Shown: piece after piece, positions 8,970-17,125 of the stretch
How positions within the stretch are numbered: the stretch's first letter is position 1
How the letters are laid out: each line of letters starts with the position of its first letter
Assembly (NCBI GenBank): GCA_040767925.1
Contig: JAXGNN010000002.1
Span: 496,001-560,000 of the forward strand
Length of the DNA: 64,000 nucleotides
Reading direction: 5' to 3'
DNA from: Phil1 sp040767925
GTDB lineage: Bacteria; Bacillota; Clostridia; Christensenellales; CAG-138
Program-made: the position numbers and the translations under genes
Notes under the pieces: generated by a model
Told to the model about the DNA's origin: nothing
Databases searched by the model: none
What the model saw: only the letters and a program-made list of their open reading frames with translations

Positions 8970-9038
8970 GCTCTACCGTTTTATTGGGCGCATCCATCAT
9001 ACCGGCGCCCCATTTATAACAATGGAGGACTCATACCC

Positions 9039-9926
9039 ATGCAAAGACCCAAAAGGCGCCTGGGAGACCGCAAGGACGGCGTTCTTCTTCGCGAACTCGA
9101 CCCCATGCACTTCATCGTCCCGCTCATCTACCCGAACCGCTGCGACAACGAGGCCTATATCTCCGAGAAGATCGACCTCACGAACCTCAACGTCTACCTC
9201 GCCAGGAAGAACGAGAACGAAACGGAATTCCCCTACACGCTGTTCCACATGATCGTCGCGGCGATGCTCAAGACCGTGACGCTCCGCCCGAAGATGAACC
9301 GCTTCATCGCAAACAAGAACGTCTACCAGCGCAACTACATTTCGGCGGCGTTCGTGGTGAAAAAGCAGTTCCACGACGACGGGGCGGAGGCGCTCGCCTT
9401 CGTGTACACCGACGAGGGGGATACCATCGGCACCATCCGGGAGAAGATCCGCAAGCAGATTGCCGAGTGCCGCAGCGACAAGCTCGACACTTCCTCCCAG
9501 AGCATGGACATCTTCAACAAGATGCCGCGCTTCCTCTCAAAGTTCCTCGTGTACCTCATCACCAAGCTCGACAAGCACGGCTGGTGCCCGCAGTTCCTCA
9601 TCGGCTCGGATCCGTATTACGCCACGGTGCTTTTGACGAACCTCGGCTCCATCCGCCTCAAGTGCGGCTACCACCACCTGACCAACTGGGGCACGAACAG
9701 CGTGTTCGTCGTGGTCGGCGAAAAGAAAAAATCTCCGTTCTTCGACGAGAACGGCGTTGTGACCATGAAGGAAACGATCGAGCTCGGCCTCACCATCGAC
9801 GAGCGCCTCGCCGACGGGTATTACTACTCCAAAACCGTACGGCTCCTCAAGCACCTGCTGCAAAACCCGGAACTGCTCGAACTGCCATTTGAAACGGAGG
9901 TGTCCATCAATGCCGAGCGAAATTAA
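9039..9926 (+). CDS. E2-like acyltransferase-fold protein lacking the catalytic histidine
   Basis: A 295-residue protein resembling the catalytic domain of 2-oxoacid dehydrogenase E2 and chloramphenicol acetyltransferase, with no lipoyl or subunit-binding domain. Its end, LGLTIDERLADGYYYSKTV, aligns with the E2 motif DHRLIDG, but the catalytic His is Glu (about residue 255). LLTNLGSIRLKCGY matches the strand leading to that site. It may be an N- or O-acyltransferase using different chemistry, or a non-catalytic binding partner. It lies third in the operon, 69 bases after the reductase, with GGAGG before the start, and overlaps the ligase gene by 17 bases. Confidence 0.65.
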   Translation: MQRPKRRLGDRKDGVLLRELDPMHFIVPLIYPNRCDNEAYISEKIDLTNLNVYLARKNENETEFPYTLFHMIVAAMLKTVTLRPKMNRFIANKNVYQRNYISAAFVVKKQFHDDGAEALAFVYTDEGDTIGTIREKIRKQIAECRSDKLDTSSQSMDIFNKMPRFLSKFLVYLITKLDKHGWCPQFLIGSDPYYATVLLTNLGSIRLKCGYHHLTNWGTNSVFVVVGEKKKSPFFDENGVVTMKETIELGLTIDERLADGYYYSKTVRLLKHLLQNPELLELPFETEVSINAERN

Positions 9927-11619
9927 AACGCCCTGGCTCAAATACTACGGCGTCGTGCCGCACCACCTCGACTACCCGGACTGGACCATGGAGGAGGGAG
10001 TCGAGAAAACCGCCGAACGATACCCGAACCTGATCGCCTACGATTTCATGGGGAAAAAGACCACCTACAGGCAGGCGGTCCGCGACATCCACCTGTGCGC
10101 GAAGGCGCTTAGCGCGCAGGGCATCAAGGAGAACGACCGCGTCACCATCTGCATGCCCAACGCCCCGCAGACGGTTTCCATGTTCTACGCGCTGAACCTC
10201 ATCGGCGCCGTGTCGAACATGGTGCACCCGCTCTCGAGCGAAAACGAGATCGCCTTCTACCTCAACGACTCCCGCTCGGTCGCGGCCATCACGCTCGACC
10301 AGTTTTACGGCAAGTTCGCCGCCATACGCGAAAAGACCGGCCTTCAAAAGCTCATCATCACCTCCGTCGCGGACGGGCTTTCCCCCTTGATGGCGCTCGG
10401 CTACAGGCTCACCGAGGGCAGGAAGATCGCCCCCATCCCCAAGGGCGCGGACGTCGTGATGTGGAAGGACTTTCTCGCGGCCGGCGCGCGCTACAAGGGC
10501 GAATACATCCACCGCCAGCAGGCGACGGACGGCGCGGTCGTCCTCTACAGCGGCGGCACGACGGGCGTCACGAAGGGCATCCTCCTCTCCAACCTCAACT
10601 TCAACGCGCTGGCCTGCCAGACCATCGCCATGAACCCCATCATCGCCCCGGGGGACAAGATGCTCTCCATCATGCCCATGTTCCACGGCTTCGGCCTCGG
10701 CATCGGCATCCACACCATCTTCATCCTCGGCGGGCAATGCATCCTCGTGCCGCGCTTCACGCCGAAAACGCTCGCGGAGCTCATCGCCAAGCACAAGCCC
10801 AATTTGATGGCGGGCGTGCCCACGCTCTACGAGGCACTGCTGCGGCTCGACGGGCTTGAGGAGCTCGACCTCTCCTGCTTCAAGGGCGTGTTCTCCGGCG
10901 GGGATTCCCTGACGATCGAGCTCAAGCGGCGCTTCGACAGATTCCTAAAGGCGCACAGGGCGACCATCGAACTGCGCGAGGGCTACGGCACGACGGAGTG
11001 CGTCACGGCGTCCTGCCTGACCCCGTACAACATGAGCCGCGAGGGCAGCATCGGCATCCCCTTCCCCGACACGTACTACAAGGTCGTCAAAGTCGGCACG
11101 ACGGAGGAGCTCCCGTACGGCGAGGAGGGAGAAATCTGCCTCGCGGGCCCCACGGTCATGATCGAATACTGCAACCAGCCCGAGGAGACCGCCAACACCA
11201 TGAGAAAGCACGCGGACGGCCTCACCTGGGTGCACACGGGGGACCTCGGCGTGATGGACGAGGACGGCTTCCTCTACTTCCGCCAGCGCATCAAGCGCAT
11301 GATCGTGACCTCGGGCTACAACGTCTACCCCTCGCAGCTCGAGAACATACTCGACGCGAACGAGTATGTGCACGTGAGCTGCGTCATCGGCGTGCCCGAC
11401 CCCTACAAGATGCAGAAGATCAAGGCGTTCGTGCTGCTCAAGCCCGGCGTGCTCCCCTCCGAGGAAATCAAGAAAGAAATCATGGCGTATCTCGAGAAGC
11501 ACGTCGCCAAATACGCGCTTCCCTACGACATCGAGTTCCGCCCCGAGCTGCCCAAAACGCTCGTGGGCAAGGTCGCCTACCGCGTGCTCGAGGAGGAGGA
11601 GCTGAGCAAGGTAGGGTAA
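9910..11619 (+). CDS. AMP-forming acyl-CoA ligase (FadD-like)
   Basis: A 569-residue adenylate-forming enzyme expected to activate a fatty acid as acyl-AMP and then acyl-CoA. Visible motifs are the P-loop YSGGTTGVTKG near residue 214, GYGTTE near 358, TGDLG near 442 and the hinge/A8 region KRMIVTSGYNVYP near 464; a C-terminal Lys lies in the A10-like LPKTLVGKVAYR. The start at 9910 is chosen because GGAGGTG lies upstream; an in-frame ATG 21 bases earlier has no ribosome site. It overlaps the preceding gene by 17 bases and could supply acyl-CoA to the oxoamine synthase. A terminator follows. Confidence 0.88.
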   Translation: MPSEIKTPWLKYYGVVPHHLDYPDWTMEEGVEKTAERYPNLIAYDFMGKKTTYRQAVRDIHLCAKALSAQGIKENDRVTICMPNAPQTVSMFYALNLIGAVSNMVHPLSSENEIAFYLNDSRSVAAITLDQFYGKFAAIREKTGLQKLIITSVADGLSPLMALGYRLTEGRKIAPIPKGADVVMWKDFLAAGARYKGEYIHRQQATDGAVVLYSGGTTGVTKGILLSNLNFNALACQTIAMNPIIAPGDKMLSIMPMFHGFGLGIGIHTIFILGGQCILVPRFTPKTLAELIAKHKPNLMAGVPTLYEALLRLDGLEELDLSCFKGVFSGGDSLTIELKRRFDRFLKAHRATIELREGYGTTECVTASCLTPYNMSREGSIGIPFPDTYYKVVKVGTTEELPYGEEGEICLAGPTVMIEYCNQPEETANTMRKHADGLTWVHTGDLGVMDEDGFLYFRQRIKRMIVTSGYNVYPSQLENILDANEYVHVSCVIGVPDPYKMQKIKAFVLLKPGVLPSEEIKKEIMAYLEKHVAKYALPYDIEFRPELPKTLVGKVAYRVLEEEELSKVG

Positions 11620-11646
11620 AACAATTGACAATTATTTTTTAGAGTC

Positions 11647-11687
11647 GGTCCCCGCTTGAACGGCGTTCGGCGGGGGCTGTTCTTTTC
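11647..11687 (+). terminator. Terminator of the oxoamine synthase operon
   Basis: Stem GGTCCCCGC/GCGGGGGCT with two G-U pairs and a 14-nt loop TTGAACGGCGTTCG, then TTCTTTT. The loop is identical to that of the terminator at 29727. Confidence 0.8.
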
Positions 11688-11716
11688 GTATGGTCCGGGG
11701 ATTCGCATCTATGTAG

Positions 11717-11737
11717 GGGCGGATTCCATATCCGCCC
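11717..11737 (+). repeat. 21-nt near-palindromic repeat, copy 2
   Basis: Identical to the copy at 1806; it lies 18 bases before a 94-bp element. Confidence 0.85.
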
Positions 11738-11755
11738 GGCGGCTTGCGGCGCACC

Positions 11756-11849
11756 GGGGACGGTTCTGCGCGCGCGAGGGCGATGCGGGCAGGAATCCGC
11801 AGGGCACCGTCGGGCAGATGAACGAATGGAAAAACGCAGAACTGTCCCC
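11756..11849 (+). repeat. Dispersed ~94-bp element with inverted ends, copy B
   Basis: Begins GGGGACGGTTCTGC and ends GCAGAACTGTCCCC. The interior carries GCGCGAGGGC, GAATCCGC and CCGTCGGGCAGATGA, shared with the other copies. Confidence 0.85.
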
Positions 11850-11884
11850 GACGACCCGAGAGAAAAAGGCAACGCGGAAAAAGG

Positions 11885-11920
11885 AAAAAACGGCGTCCGC
11901 CGAAGAAGCGGGCGCCGTTT
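11885..11920 (-). terminator. Terminator of the liv operon
   Basis: On the minus strand, AAACGGCG pairs with CGCCGTTT, extended after one mismatch by CCGC/GCGG, with a short loop and then TTTTTTCC. It lies about 48 bases beyond the livF stop. Confidence 0.8.
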
Positions 11921-11968
11921 GATACGGTCTGCTTTTGGATGCAACCGCCGAAGCCGCGGGGAAACGTT

Positions 11969-12682
11969 CTATCCCTTCCCCCCGAGGTAAGCGCGCTTGA
12001 CCTCCTCGCTCTCGAGAAGCGCGCGGCTCTCGCCCGAAAGGGTCACGGAGCCGGTTTCGAGCACGTAGGTGCGGTCCGTGATGCGCAGCGCCTTGTTGGC
12101 GTTCTGCTCGACGAGGAGTATGGTCGTGCCCGCGCGGCGCAATTCCGCGATGATCTCGAAGATCTGCTCCACGAGGATGGGCGAGAGGCCCATGGAGGGC
12201 TCGTCCATCATCATCAGCTTCGGCTTGGACATCAGCGCGCGCGCCATGGCGAGCATCTGCTGCTCCCCGCCCGAGAGCGTGCCCGCGAGCTGCTTGCGCC
12301 TTTCCATCAGGCGCGGGAAGCGCGAAAAGGCGTCCTCGATCTCCTCCGCGCGCGCTTTGCCGTGGGCGTACGCGCCCATCTCGATGTTCTCCATCACGCT
12401 CATCCGGGCGAACACGCGCCTGCCCTCGGGCACGTGCGCGATGCCCCGGCGGACGATCGCGTGCGGCTCGGCCTTGGTGATGTCCTGCTCCTGGAACGCG
12501 ATCTTCCCGGCTTTGGGGCGGATCAGGCCGGAGACGGTCTTTAGGATCGTGGACTTCCCCGCCCCGTTCGCGCCGATGAGGGAGACGATCTCCCCCTCCC
12601 TGACCTCGAAGGAAACGCCCTTGACGGCGCGTATCTTCCCGTAGTAGACCTCGATTCCCTCGACATTGAGTAGCGCGCTCAT
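11969..12682 (-). CDS. livF: Branched-chain amino acid ABC transporter ATPase LivF
   Basis: A 237-residue ABC ATPase with Walker A GANGAGKST, signature LSGGEQQ and Walker B LMMMDEPSMG. Length and the LivF-type signature identify it as one of the two cytoplasmic ATPases driving leucine/isoleucine/valine uptake. It overlaps the upstream livG by 4 bases and is the last gene of livJHMGF; a terminator follows. Confidence 0.95.
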   Translation of the reverse strand: MSALLNVEGIEVYYGKIRAVKGVSFEVREGEIVSLIGANGAGKSTILKTVSGLIRPKAGKIAFQEQDITKAEPHAIVRRGIAHVPEGRRVFARMSVMENIEMGAYAHGKARAEEIEDAFSRFPRLMERRKQLAGTLSGGEQQMLAMARALMSKPKLMMMDEPSMGLSPILVEQIFEIIAELRRAGTTILLVEQNANKALRITDRTYVLETGSVTLSGESRALLESEEVKRAYLGGKG

Positions 12683-13508
12683 TTCTCATCCCCCTGTTTG
12701 CCGAGATACGCCTCGATCACGACCGGGTTGGACTTGATCTCCTCCGGCGTGCCCTTGGCGATGATCCTGCCGTAGTTGAGCACGGCGATGCCCTCGCAGA
12801 TTCCCATGACGAGGCTCATGTCGTGCTCGATGAGCATGACGGCGATCTGGAAACTGTCCCGCACCTTGCGGATGGTCTCCATCAATTCCGCCGTCTCCGA
12901 GGGGTTCATGCCGGCGGCGGGTTCGTCGAGCAGGAGGATGCCGGGCTTTGTCGCGAGCGCGCGCACGATCTCGAGCCGCCTCTGCGCGCCGTAGGGCAGG
13001 CCGCCCGCCTGCAGGGGCGCCATATCCTGCATGTCGAACAGGGAAAGGAGCTCCCGCGCCCTCTCGCGCGCCCTCCTCTCCTCCCTCCAGTACGAGGGGA
13101 GGCGCAGCAGGCTCGCGGCGAGGGAGTATCCCATCGAGTTGTGCAAGCCGACGAGCACGTTCTCCTCGACCGTGAGGTCGCGGAAGAGGCGGATATTTTG
13201 GAACGTGCGCGCCACGCCGAGCTTGTTGACCTGATAGGTGCTCATGTTGAGCGTGTCGTAGCCGTCCAGCAGGATGGAGCCGCGCGTGGGCTTATAGACG
13301 TTCGTGAGGAGGTTGAAGATCGTGGTCTTTCCCGCGCCGTTGGGGCCGATGAGGCCGCAGATCTCCGTCCTGCCCACGGCGATGGTGAAATCGTCCACCG
13401 CGTTGAGGCCGCCGAAATCGATGCCGAGGCGCCGCGCCTCGAGGATGGGCAGCTTGTCGAGGTCGCGCTCGGGGATGAGATTTTTGCTGGGCAGGGGCAC
13501 GAGCCTGT

Positions 13509-13512
<4 letters not shown>
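12679..13512 (-). CDS. livG: Branched-chain amino acid ABC transporter ATPase LivG
   Basis: A 277-residue ABC ATPase with Walker A GPNGAGKTT, a GAQRRLEI segment at the signature position typical of LivG, and Walker B ILLLDEPAAG. The C-terminal extension ending near IEAYLG is typical of LivG. It overlaps livM upstream and livF downstream by 4 bases each, so the three are translated together. Confidence 0.95.
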
Positions 13513-14555
<1,043 letters not shown>

Positions 14556-14565
14556 CGCTTCCACC

Positions 14566-15453
14566 TCAGACCTTCTCGTGCATGGGCTTGCCGAGTATGC
14601 CCGTGGGCCGGACAAGCAGAACGACGATGAGTATCGCGAACACCACGCCGTCCTTCCATACGGAGAGGCCGACCGCGGAGACGAACGTTTCCGCGAGGCC
14701 GATCGCGAAGCCGCCGACCATCGCGCCGGGCAGCGAGCCGATGCCGCCGAACACCGCCGCGACGAACGCTTTTAAGCCCAGCATGGAGCCCATGGTCGGG
14801 TTGGCCTGCGGATAGGCGCAGCTGTAGAGCACGCTGCCGATGCCCGCGAGCGCGGAGCCGAGCGCGAAGGTGAAGGAGATGGTGTTGGAGATGTTGACTC
14901 CCATGAGCTGGGCCGCGCCCGTATCCTCGCTGACCGCGCGCATCGCCCTGCCCATGCGCGTGTTTTTGACCAGCAGCGTAAGCGCCGTCATGGACGCCGC
15001 GGCGGCTGCGAGCGTGATGACGGCGCTGCCCGAAATCTGAATGTTGCCTATTTTAAGCGCCTTCCATGCGATGATGCCGGGGATGGACTGGGCGTTCGCC
15101 CCGAAGATCATCTGCGCCGCGTTTTCAAGGAAATAGGAAATGCCGATGGCCGTGATGAGCAGCGAAATGCGCGGCGAGCCGCGCAGAGGCTTGTATGCGA
15201 TTTTTTCGATGGTAATGCCCAAAATCGCGCAGCCGAGCACCGCGACGACGGCCGCGAGCGCGGGATTGAGCGAGAAACGCACCATGGTAAACCACACGAG
15301 GTAGGCGCCCACCATGATGACGTCGCCGTGGGCGAAGTTCAGCAGCGTGATGATCCCGTACACCATGCTGTAGCCCAGCGCCACCAGCGCGTAGATCGAA
15401 CCGGACTGAAGGCCGTTGATGATCTGGCGGATGATCGTTTCAAAGAGGGACAT
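14566..15453 (-). CDS. livH: Branched-chain amino acid ABC transporter permease LivH
   Basis: A 295-residue permease with the LivH signature LQSGSIYALVALGYSMVYG and NFAHGDVIMVGAY, about eight membrane helices, and FGGIGSLPGAMVGG near the C-terminus. It pairs with LivM to form the membrane channel. It is separated from livJ by 76 bases containing a very strong hairpin, so expression of binding protein and membrane parts may differ. Confidence 0.94.
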   Translation of the reverse strand: MSLFETIIRQIINGLQSGSIYALVALGYSMVYGIITLLNFAHGDVIMVGAYLVWFTMVRFSLNPALAAVVAVLGCAILGITIEKIAYKPLRGSPRISLLITAIGISYFLENAAQMIFGANAQSIPGIIAWKALKIGNIQISGSAVITLAAAAASMTALTLLVKNTRMGRAMRAVSEDTGAAQLMGVNISNTISFTFALGSALAGIGSVLYSCAYPQANPTMGSMLGLKAFVAAVFGGIGSLPGAMVGGFAIGLAETFVSAVGLSVWKDGVVFAILIVVLLVRPTGILGKPMHEKV

Positions 15454-15480
15454 AAAGCTCGTTCCTTTCGGACAGTTTCA

Positions 15481-15510
15481 GCCCGGGAAGGGGCGCGCCC
15501 CTTCCCGGGC
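15481..15510 (-). promoter_or_regulatory. Perfect 30-nt palindrome between livJ and livH
   Basis: GCCCGGGAAGGGGC followed after GC by GCCCCTTCCCGGGC forms a perfect inverted repeat of 14 bp per arm without a T-run. Such intercistronic hairpins protect the upstream message end or limit read-through, which would favour excess binding protein over membrane parts. Confidence 0.65.
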
Positions 15511-15529
15511 CTCGCGCGGCGAAGCGCGC

Positions 15530-16705
15530 TTAATACATCTGTTTGAAGACTTCCTTGCCGTTCTCGACGGTCATGATGACGGCGTCCTTCATCGGGTTGT
15601 TGTATTCGTCGAACGTGTAGCCGGCCGCGCTGGTCACGCCCTTTACCGAGGCGCCTTCGCTGCGGATGGCGTCGACGACGGCCTGCTTATACGCGTCGCT
15701 GCCAGCCTTCTCGCCCGTGGACTCGGCCTTCGTGAGGGCGGCGACGAGTACCATGGCGGCGTCGTAGGCGGTCGCGGCGAACATGTTGAGCGTATCCTCG
15801 CCGTAAGCCTTGACGTAGGCGGCCTCAAACTCCTTGACCGCGTCGCTCGAGCCGGGGGCATAGGCCGAGCAGTAGAAGCAGCCCGCGAGGGCTTCGGCGG
15901 AGGCGTAGTCCGCGACGCCCGCCCAGCCGTCGCCGCCGAGGAACGCGGCGGAAAGGCCGATTTCACGCGCCTGGGTGACGATCAGGCCGTCGTCCTGATA
16001 GTAGTTGGGACAGAACACCACGTCCGGCGCCGCGGCGGCGATGTTGGTGAGCTGGCTCTTGAAGTCCTTGTCGCCCTTGGAGTAACCCTCGTTGGCGACC
16101 ACGGACACGCCCAGCTCCTCGCACTTGGCGCGGAAGGCTTCCGCGAGGCCCTCGGAATAATCGTTGCCCGTTTCGCAGATGACGGCGGCCTTCGTCGCCC
16201 CGAGCACCTCGGCGGCGTACTGCGCCATCTTCTCGCCCTGGAACGGGTCGATATAGCATGTGCGGAACACGTTGGAATAAACCTTGCCCGTCGCCGCGTT
16301 GTAGGTGACCTCCGCCGCGGTGGCAGAGGCGGTGATCATAGGCATGTTGACGGGGTTCGCCTCGGCGACGACCGCGATGGTGTTGCCCGTGAGCACGTCG
16401 CCGATGAGCGCGGTGATGCCCTCGTCCACCATGCGGGTGAAGGCGGTCACGGCCTCCGCGTCGTTGCCCTTGTTGTCATAGGCGACGACCTCGATCTTCT
16501 TGCCGTTGACGCCGCCGTTGGCGTTGACCTGGTCGAAGTAGAGCTGCGCGCCGTTCTTGACGGCGAGGCCGTACACCGCGTAGTCGCCGGTGTGAGGCCC
16601 GAGAAGTCCGACCTTGATCGTATCCTCGCCGGAGCCTTTCCCGCAGCCCGCGAACATCGCCGCCGCCATCAAGGCGACCAGAAGCATTGCGAGTACCTTT
16701 TTCAT
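15530..16705 (-). CDS. livJ: Branched-chain amino acid-binding lipoprotein LivJ/LivK
   Basis: A 391-residue periplasmic-binding-protein-type lipoprotein. The signal peptide ends in FAGC (Cys21); the mature part has the type I binding fold of Leu/Ile/Val receptors (IKVGLLGPHTGDYAVYG, GKKIEVVAYDNKG, ALIGDVLTGNT). The start is the MKKVLAML methionine, preceded by GGAGG; an in-frame ATG 18 bases earlier lacks a ribosome site. It is the first structural gene of the liv operon, behind a leader ORF and an intrinsic terminator that look like an attenuator. Confidence 0.93.
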   Translation of the reverse strand: MKKVLAMLLVALMAAAMFAGCGKGSGEDTIKVGLLGPHTGDYAVYGLAVKNGAQLYFDQVNANGGVNGKKIEVVAYDNKGNDAEAVTAFTRMVDEGITALIGDVLTGNTIAVVAEANPVNMPMITASATAAEVTYNAATGKVYSNVFRTCYIDPFQGEKMAQYAAEVLGATKAAVICETGNDYSEGLAEAFRAKCEELGVSVVANEGYSKGDKDFKSQLTNIAAAAPDVVFCPNYYQDDGLIVTQAREIGLSAAFLGGDGWAGVADYASAEALAGCFYCSAYAPGSSDAVKEFEAAYVKAYGEDTLNMFAATAYDAAMVLVAALTKAESTGEKAGSDAYKQAVVDAIRSEGASVKGVTSAAGYTFDEYNNPMKDAVIMTVENGKEVFKQMY

Positions 16706-16726
16706 TGTGTCCTCCATAATCATGCA

Positions 16727-16763
16727 AAATTAAAAGCGGCCCCCCTTCTTGGGGAACCGCTTT
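16727..16763 (-). terminator. Attenuator terminator upstream of livJ
   Basis: On the minus strand AAAGCGG(TT)CCCC pairs with GGGGGCCGCTTT around an AAGAA loop (one U-G pair, one bulged U), followed by TTAATTTT. It lies inside the leader, 17 bases after the leader ORF stop and 22 bases before the livJ start. Its 5' arm holds GGTTCCCC (16751-16758), which is complementary to GGGGAACC inside the leader ORF (16791-16798). Confidence 0.8.
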
Positions 16764-16805
16764 CGAGCACTAAGACTGCCTATGCCCGAAGGTTCCCCGC
16801 CCCGC
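16751..16805 (-). promoter_or_regulatory. Predicted antiterminator hairpin
   Basis: GGGGAACC plus TTCGGGC in the last codons of the leader ORF can pair with GCTCGAA plus GGTTCCCC just after it: 8 bp, a 3-nt AGC bulge, then 7 bp with one G-U. This structure uses the 5' arm of the terminator, so the two hairpins exclude each other. The region begins about 14 nt after the last of four Ile codons and would be covered by a ribosome at the leader stop codon. Confidence 0.7.
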
Positions 16806-16962
16806 CACGGCGAATAATAATAATAACGCCAAGGCTAATAACGATGCCTACGAGCACCGCAAGGGAGAGGACGCCGACGAGCGCGGCCACCGCTGTGAAC
16901 GCGAGAACAGAGGCGAAGACGGGCGCTTTCGCGCGCATGCCGCATGCAAACGATCCTGTCAT
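16780..16962 (-). CDS. Leader peptide rich in Ile/Leu/Val (ilvL-like), liv operon
   Basis: A 60-codon ORF between a strong promoter and an intrinsic terminator. Sixteen of residues 29-50 are Ile, Leu or Val, ending in GVIIIIRRGG. The pattern resembles the E. coli IlvL leader, with its VVVIII run near the end. The four Ile codons (16813-16824) are all ATT and the neighbouring Val and Leu codons are GTT and CTT, whereas genes around here mostly use ATC, GTC and CTC. GGAAGGGGG lies about 8 bases before the ATG. The hydrophobic stretch could also form a membrane helix, so a small membrane protein is the alternative. Confidence 0.75.
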   Translation of the reverse strand: MTGSFACGMRAKAPVFASVLAFTAVAALVGVLSLAVLVGIVISLGVIIIIRRGGAGNLRA

Positions 16963-17014
16963 AGCTCTGCCCCCTTCCGGCCGCGACTTGCAGCCGATTC
17001 ACGATTTAGTGCAT

Positions 17015-17043
17015 AATATACCTTTGTTTGACGCGGCTGTCAA
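17015..17043 (-). promoter_or_regulatory. Promoter of the liv operon
   Basis: Minus strand TTGACA (17038-17043), 17-bp spacer, TATATT (17015-17020). It predicts a start near 17008 and a leader of about 300 nt that includes the leader ORF and attenuator. Confidence 0.85.
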
Positions 17044-17125
17044 GCCCAATTACAAAAATAATATATTTTTATATTCTTTCCGCTGTTCCGCCCATCCTTC
17101 CGGCGGTTGAAAAAGGCTCCCCGGC

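Larger units (their letters stand above)
11620..11968. other. Intergenic region between convergent operons, repeat-rich
   Basis: This 349-bp gap contains a TTGACAATT stretch, the terminator of the ligase operon, the 21-nt palindrome (11717-11737), a 94-bp element (11756-11849) and the terminator of the liv operon on the other strand. No coding sequence was found. Confidence 0.75.

Noticed and set aside
8985..9012. GGGCGC...GCGCCC hairpin between the reductase and the E2-like gene as a terminator
   Set aside because: No T-run follows and the operon clearly continues, so it is at most an intercistronic hairpin.
16780..16962. Reading the Ile/Val-rich ORF simply as a small membrane protein
   Set aside because: Possible from hydrophobicity, but the promoter, the run of ATT codons, the exclusive hairpins and the position before livJ fit an attenuator leader better. 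Kept as the stated alternative.
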